In this document: one piece after another, positions 23,617-26,713 of the stretch
Numbering within the stretch: position 1 is the first letter of the stretch
Layout: every line of letters starts with the position of its first letter
Source: JAMCXS01 sp964459065
Lineage (GTDB): Bacteria > Acidobacteriota > Terriglobia > UBA7540
Assembly (NCBI GenBank): GCA_964459065.1
Contig: CAYWMN010000016.1
Span: forward strand, 1-26,713
Direction of reading: 5' to 3'
Length of the DNA stretch: 26,713 bases
Notes under the pieces: generated by a model
Database searches by the model: none
The model's input: only the letters and a program-made list of their open reading frames with translations
What the model was told of the DNA's origin: nothing
Program-made: the position numbers and the translations under genes

Positions 23617-24957
23617 ATGGATGGCAGCGTAGAAGGGAAACGGGTAGAAGCGGGAGGGCGGCAATGTGCCGACCGGATCGAAGAGTTGGGGATTGTGGGA
23701 GCTGGCGGCGCCGGATTCCCCACCGCAGTAAAACTGAAAACGACGGTGCCCTGCGTCATTGTCAACGGGGCCGAATGCGAGCCGCTGCTGCACAAGGATA
23801 AGGAACTTCTCCTGCATCACGCAGATGAGATGTTTCGCGGGCTTCGCATTGCCATGGACCGGGTGAATGCGTCGGAGGGTGTCATTGGCATCAAGGGCAA
23901 GTATGCCGACATCATTGAGAACATACAAAACCAGGCCCCCAAGAATGTTCGTGTATTGCCGCTGACCGATACCTATCCGGCAGGGGACGAATTTATTTTG
24001 GTCTACGACGTTGTCGGTCGCGTGATTCCACCTGGAGGGCTGCCCAAAGACGTTGGCGCAGTCGTCCTGAATGTCGAAACCCTGGTCAACATAGGTCTGG
24101 ACCGCCCGGTTACCCACAAGTATTTGACGGTGGCTGGCGCTGTCAACACGCCGGTGACGGTCCGCGTGCCGGTCGGCATGTCCATCGGAGAAGTCATCAC
24201 CGCCGTCGGCGGGACCAACGTCAGCGATTTCAAAGTTCTGCTTGGCGGCGTCATGATGGCCAAACCAGCTGGCTCGCTGGACGAACCGGTCACAAAGACC
24301 ACCGGGGGCATCGTTGTTCTTCCGTCGACTCACCGGCTGTTTGAACGGCACGTTGCAAAGTGGCCCCAGATTGCGCGCATCGGAAGGTCAGCATGCGACC
24401 AGTGCAGCCTCTGCACCGAACTGTGTCCTCGTTACCTGATTGGTCATCCAATACAACCCCATCGCGCGATGCAGTCCCTCGGTTTCAGCGTCGGAGCAAA
24501 AGAAATGATCGCCGGGACTCTCTATTGTTGCGAGTGCAACCTCTGCAGCCTCTATTCGTGCCCGGAAGACCTTGATCCGAAGACCGTGTGTGTCCAGTCC
24601 AAACCCGTAGCACGGGAGAAAGGGTTAACGTTCAAAGGCAATCCCGAGGACGTCCAGCCCCATCCTCTGTTCACTTCACGGCGCGTACCCATTCGTCGGC
24701 TCATCGCACGGCTTGGATTAACGGAGTTCAACAATGTCGGCCCATTGACCGACGTCTCCTTCGCACCCGCGCGAGTCATGATTCCACTTCGGCAGCACGC
24801 CGGCCGACCGGCCGTACCGCTTGTCAAGCCGGGTGAAACCGTACGAGCGGGCAACCTTATCGCGGCTCCTGCTGAGGGAGCACTCGGAGCCAGAATCCAC
24901 GCCAGTATTGACGGGGTTGTTCGCGAGGTCGGCGACGCGGTGGTTATCGAAGCATAG
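23617..24957 (+). CDS. pduS: PduS/RnfC-like Fe-S flavoprotein oxidoreductase
   Basis: This 446-residue protein has the RnfC/NuoF-like Gly-rich site GIVGAGGAGFPTAVKL (about residues 26-40) for FMN and NADH, followed by NGAECEPLL. A SLBB-like beta domain lies around residues 165-215, and two ferredoxin-type clusters come at CDQCSLCTELCP (Cys 260, 263, 266, 270) and CCECNLCSLYSCP (Cys 304, 307, 310, 315). The C-terminus ends in a barrel-sandwich-like domain (VRAGNLIAAPAEGALGARIHASIDG). PduS in Pdu systems is described as a cobalamin reductase. Here there is no B12 enzyme in the window, so an NADH-oxidising electron-transfer role is more likely. GAAGG precedes the ATG. It is co-directional with the BMC-T gene 35 bases downstream. 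Confidence 0.88.
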   Translation: MDGSVEGKRVEAGGRQCADRIEELGIVGAGGAGFPTAVKLKTTVPCVIVNGAECEPLLHKDKELLLHHADEMFRGLRIAMDRVNASEGVIGIKGKYADIIENIQNQAPKNVRVLPLTDTYPAGDEFILVYDVVGRVIPPGGLPKDVGAVVLNVETLVNIGLDRPVTHKYLTVAGAVNTPVTVRVPVGMSIGEVITAVGGTNVSDFKVLLGGVMMAKPAGSLDEPVTKTTGGIVVLPSTHRLFERHVAKWPQIARIGRSACDQCSLCTELCPRYLIGHPIQPHRAMQSLGFSVGAKEMIAGTLYCCECNLCSLYSCPEDLDPKTVCVQSKPVAREKGLTFKGNPEDVQPHPLFTSRRVPIRRLIARLGLTEFNNVGPLTDVSFAPARVMIPLRQHAGRPAVPLVKPGETVRAGNLIAAPAEGALGARIHASIDGVVREVGDAVVIEA

Positions 24958-24992
24958 AATATGTTTGGCTCTGCAATCAGAAAGGAGCGAAA

Positions 24993-25553
24993 TTGGCCGA
25001 AATCAACTCTATAGGGCTCATTGAAGTTTCAAGCGTCGCAACCGGGTATTTGGCACAGGACGCAATGCTTAAGGCTGCGACTGTGCAGATCCTTCTGGCG
25101 CGCAGCATCTGCTCCGGCAAATACCTCGTGGCGATCGCGGGCGATGTCGCATCGGTCGGGTCGGCAGTCGAAGCAGGTGCCGCAGTCTGCGGCCCGTCCC
25201 TGATTGAGAAACGGCACATCGCCCATGTGCATCCTGCCGTCTTCCCGGCCATCTCCATGGCTGTGAGCGTTGATCCAGAAAACCTGCAATCGATTGGTAT
25301 TGTGGAAACCTTCTCTGCCGCCAGCATCATCGAGGTTGCCGACAGCGCCGCGAAGTCGGCCAACGTAACCTTACTCCGACTGCACCTGGCCATGGCCTTG
25401 GGAGGCAAGGGGTTTCTCCTGATGACCGGAGACGTGTCCAGCGTGGAAGCCGCTGTTTCGGTGGGCTCGAAAGTGGCTGCGGAAGACGGCATGTTGGTCG
25501 GCCGTGCGGTTATCGCTGCTCCAGATAGGGAACTGTTTCGCGACTACATCTGA
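24993..25553 (+). CDS. pduT: PduT-like tandem-BMC (BMC-T) shell protein with pore cysteine
   Basis: This 186-residue protein has two BMC domains in tandem: INSIGLIEVSSVATGYLAQDAMLKAA (from residue 4) and LQSIGIVETFSAASIIEVADSAAKSA (from about 98), ending in VGRAVIAAPDREL. Trimers of such proteins form pseudohexamers. Domain 1 has Cys 40 in SICSGKYL at the pore loop position, where PduT uses a Cys from each subunit to hold a 4Fe-4S cluster at the trimer axis. The start is TTG, chosen because AAAGGAG lies about seven bases upstream. It follows pduS by 35 bases, so shell conduit and oxidoreductase are co-expressed. Confidence 0.9.
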   Translation: MAEINSIGLIEVSSVATGYLAQDAMLKAATVQILLARSICSGKYLVAIAGDVASVGSAVEAGAAVCGPSLIEKRHIAHVHPAVFPAISMAVSVDPENLQSIGIVETFSAASIIEVADSAAKSANVTLLRLHLAMALGGKGFLLMTGDVSSVEAAVSVGSKVAAEDGMLVGRAVIAAPDRELFRDYI

Positions 25554-25740
25554 GGTCTTGCAAGCCGGGATCTCAATGGGAAGCGCAGCAGGAGCGCGCC
25601 TGTAATGGCCTTAGTGCTGTCATGTGGATTCCTGCCGTAGCTCTGGCCCCCGAGGGATAAGAATCCGACGCTTTAGACAAATCTGCCGTTTTCAGGGTAT
25701 TTTTGCGTGTTTTTCGGTTGCCAGCCGTACGGCTTCGTTT
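25554..25740. other. Convergent intergenic region with T-rich tracts
   Basis: No gene is supported in these 187 bases between pduT and the isomerase gene. The right half has three T tracts on the + strand (around 25689, 25700 and 25710). Apart from the possible terminator at its right end I see no structured element. Confidence 0.4.
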
Positions 25741-25742
25741 TT
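25723..25742 (+). terminator. Possible terminator of the pduS-pduT unit
   Basis: The palindrome AGCCGTACGGCT (25723-25734) can fold into a short hairpin and is followed by TCGTTTTT, ending inside the opposing isomerase stop codon. The stem is only about four pairs, so confidence is low. Confidence 0.35.
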
Positions 25743-26713
25743 ATGGGTGGTCTTTACCGATGATTTTGAGATCCATCTGAAGCAGGGCGGCAGTCTTTTC
25801 TAGTTCGGATGCGACGTGGCCGATGCCAAGCGCGCAGTGATGGGTGGGACCTTCCGCACACCACGCGTCGAAAAAATCGCCTGGTGGAAGCGAGAAGCGC
25901 AGCCGGCTGTTGGTGTTTCCGATGCGGAGACGTTCGCCTTCAAGCGATTCACCTTCAGCCGCCAGCAGTTTGAGGCGCCCATCGGCTGATTGTGTCAGGC
26001 CAAGAATGGTGATCGGACCTTTCCGGACGCTTGCTTCTACGCCCACGCCATAGCCTCGCTTGCCGTGATAGAGCGCAAGGCCACGGAGGATCGGGCGACC
26101 CTCCGCAATGCGCAGGTGGAACGGCCCGTCATGTCCCATCAGGATGAACTTGTCGCGGAAGTCAAGAGCGTAAAATTCTGTGAAGCTCCCACCCGCGCCC
26201 AGCAGGTCCATCATCTTCATGGCTTGGCAATTCTTCAGGTCGCCTTCGCCTGAACAAGGCACTCCGCCGGCCGTCAGCATCGAACAACCGAGGGTTACGC
26301 TCGCGCCCAGTTGCTCATACCGGTTGCCGTTGAGCCCGCGGTAATAGTAGGTGAGCGCGTCCAGGTTAAAATCGCCCACCAGCTTCTCGAGCCCGACAGC
26401 CACCCTACAAGCTGTGGCAAGCTCCTCGGGCCGGGGCTTCTTCGCCAACGGATCGGAAGGACTGTCCTCGGTGATGTCAAATATCTCCCGTACCTCTGTT
26501 TCCTTCCGGCTGACCTCCGCTTCGCTCGCCGCTTGCACGCGCTCGTCAAGATCGCACATCTCCAATACTTCAATGTGCGTTCCCAGTTGCGCGTGGTGCT
26601 GCGTAAAGTCACTGTACATGTCGAGCATCCCCGGGTACGTGTGGCCGAGAAACCCAACTCGAGAATTCCTGAGATCATGCGCAACCTCAGCGGCCTTGCA
26701 CCATTGCTTAATC
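25741..26713 (-). CDS. L-fucose/L-arabinose isomerase family sugar isomerase, 5'-truncated by window edge
   Basis: The reading frame stays open from the in-frame ATG at 26628 to the right edge (the added codons read VAHDLRNSRVGFLGHTYPG), so the N-terminus is outside the window. The visible 324 or so codons belong to the fucose/arabinose isomerase fold: a central ALTYYYRGLNG, PCSGEGDLKNCQAMKMMDLL, MGHDGPFHLRI, a family-typical VEASVRKGPITILGLTQ, and a C-terminal THHCALGIGHVASEL. Glu in GEGD and His in the terminal GIGH region are candidate metal or active-site residues. It would isomerise L-fucose, L-rhamnose or a related aldose to the ketose that feeds, after phosphorylation, the BMC aldolase. 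The sugar cannot be read from the sequence. It converges with pduT. Confidence 0.82.
   Translation of the reverse strand, partial: IKQWCKAAEVAHDLRNSRVGFLGHTYPGMLDMYSDFTQHHAQLGTHIEVLEMCDLDERVQAASEAEVSRKETEVREIFDITEDSPSDPLAKKPRPEELATACRVAVGLEKLVGDFNLDALTYYYRGLNGNRYEQLGASVTLGCSMLTAGGVPCSGEGDLKNCQAMKMMDLLGAGGSFTEFYALDFRDKFILMGHDGPFHLRIAEGRPILRGLALYHGKRGYGVGVEASVRKGPITILGLTQSADGRLKLLAAEGESLEGERLRIGNTNSRLRFSLPPGDFFDAWCAEGPTHHCALGIGHVASELEKTAALLQMDLKIIGKDHP

Noticed and set aside
23578..24351. 257-codon - strand frame opposite pduS
   Set aside because: It also covers the divergent promoter, and the + strand PduS reading has flavin and Fe-S motifs.
23617..24957. PduS homologue as cobalamin reductase
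   Set aside because: Nothing in the window uses or makes B12, so the name is kept for homology only.
14769..25553. Classical 1,2-propanediol (Pdu) or ethanolamine (Eut) microcompartment
   Set aside because: No diol dehydratase, ammonia lyase or reactivase genes are present; the signature enzyme is a class II sugar-phosphate aldolase.
1..26713. tRNA, rRNA, CRISPR arrays, transposases or attachment sites
   Set aside because: I looked on both strands and saw no clover-leaf, regularly spaced repeats, transposase motifs or target duplications.

Overview
The window is GC-rich, densely coded bacterial DNA with no rRNA, tRNA, CRISPR array or insertion sequence that I can see. The gene content fits Acidobacteriota best, or another soil lineage with a PVM-like microcompartment such as Planctomycetota or Verrucomicrobiota. 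This placement is inferred from the genes; there is no phylogenetic marker. 

Left edge (1-4046, + strand): the 3' part of a GH31 alpha-glycosidase with extra C-terminal beta domains, then a membrane-anchored protein with a GIDE-like region. 

First system (13464 down to 4054, - strand): ten genes, mostly overlapping or closely spaced. In transcription order they are an acyl carrier protein, an AMP-dependent acyl ligase, a small protein with a Tat-like leader, an LpxL-like acyltransferase fused to a PqqD-like domain, a ketosynthase homologue lacking all three catalytic residues (chain-length-factor-like), a ketoreductase, an intact ketosynthase, a MaoC-type dehydratase, an isopropylmalate/homocitrate-synthase-family enzyme and a SAM methyltransferase. 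This is a type II FAS/PKS-like pathway, with architecture reminiscent of aryl-polyene-type clusters, for an unknown lipid or polyene. An isoprenylcysteine-methyltransferase-like membrane protein is divergent from it. 

Second system (14769 to the right edge): a catabolic bacterial microcompartment (BMC) locus of PVM-like type for L-fucose and/or L-rhamnose. A main - strand operon runs acetate-kinase-like, PduL, three BMC-H, BMC-P, acylating aldehyde dehydrogenase, two BMC-P, class II aldolase, DeoR regulator, AldA-like aldehyde dehydrogenase. A divergent + strand pair encodes a PduS/RnfC-like Fe-S flavoprotein and a PduT-like tandem-BMC shell protein with a pore cysteine. A sugar isomerase enters from the right edge. 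The inferred route is deoxyhexose -> ketose -> (kinase, not in window) ketose-1-phosphate -> DHAP + L-lactaldehyde -> lactyl-CoA -> lactyl-phosphate -> lactate + ATP, with the lactaldehyde steps inside the shell. There is no B12 diol dehydratase and no alcohol dehydrogenase in the window, so PduS/PduT may carry reducing equivalents out through the shell. 

The two arms of the BMC locus appear to start from mirror-image overlapping promoters (TTGACT-N18-TATACT on each strand) at 23532-23581.
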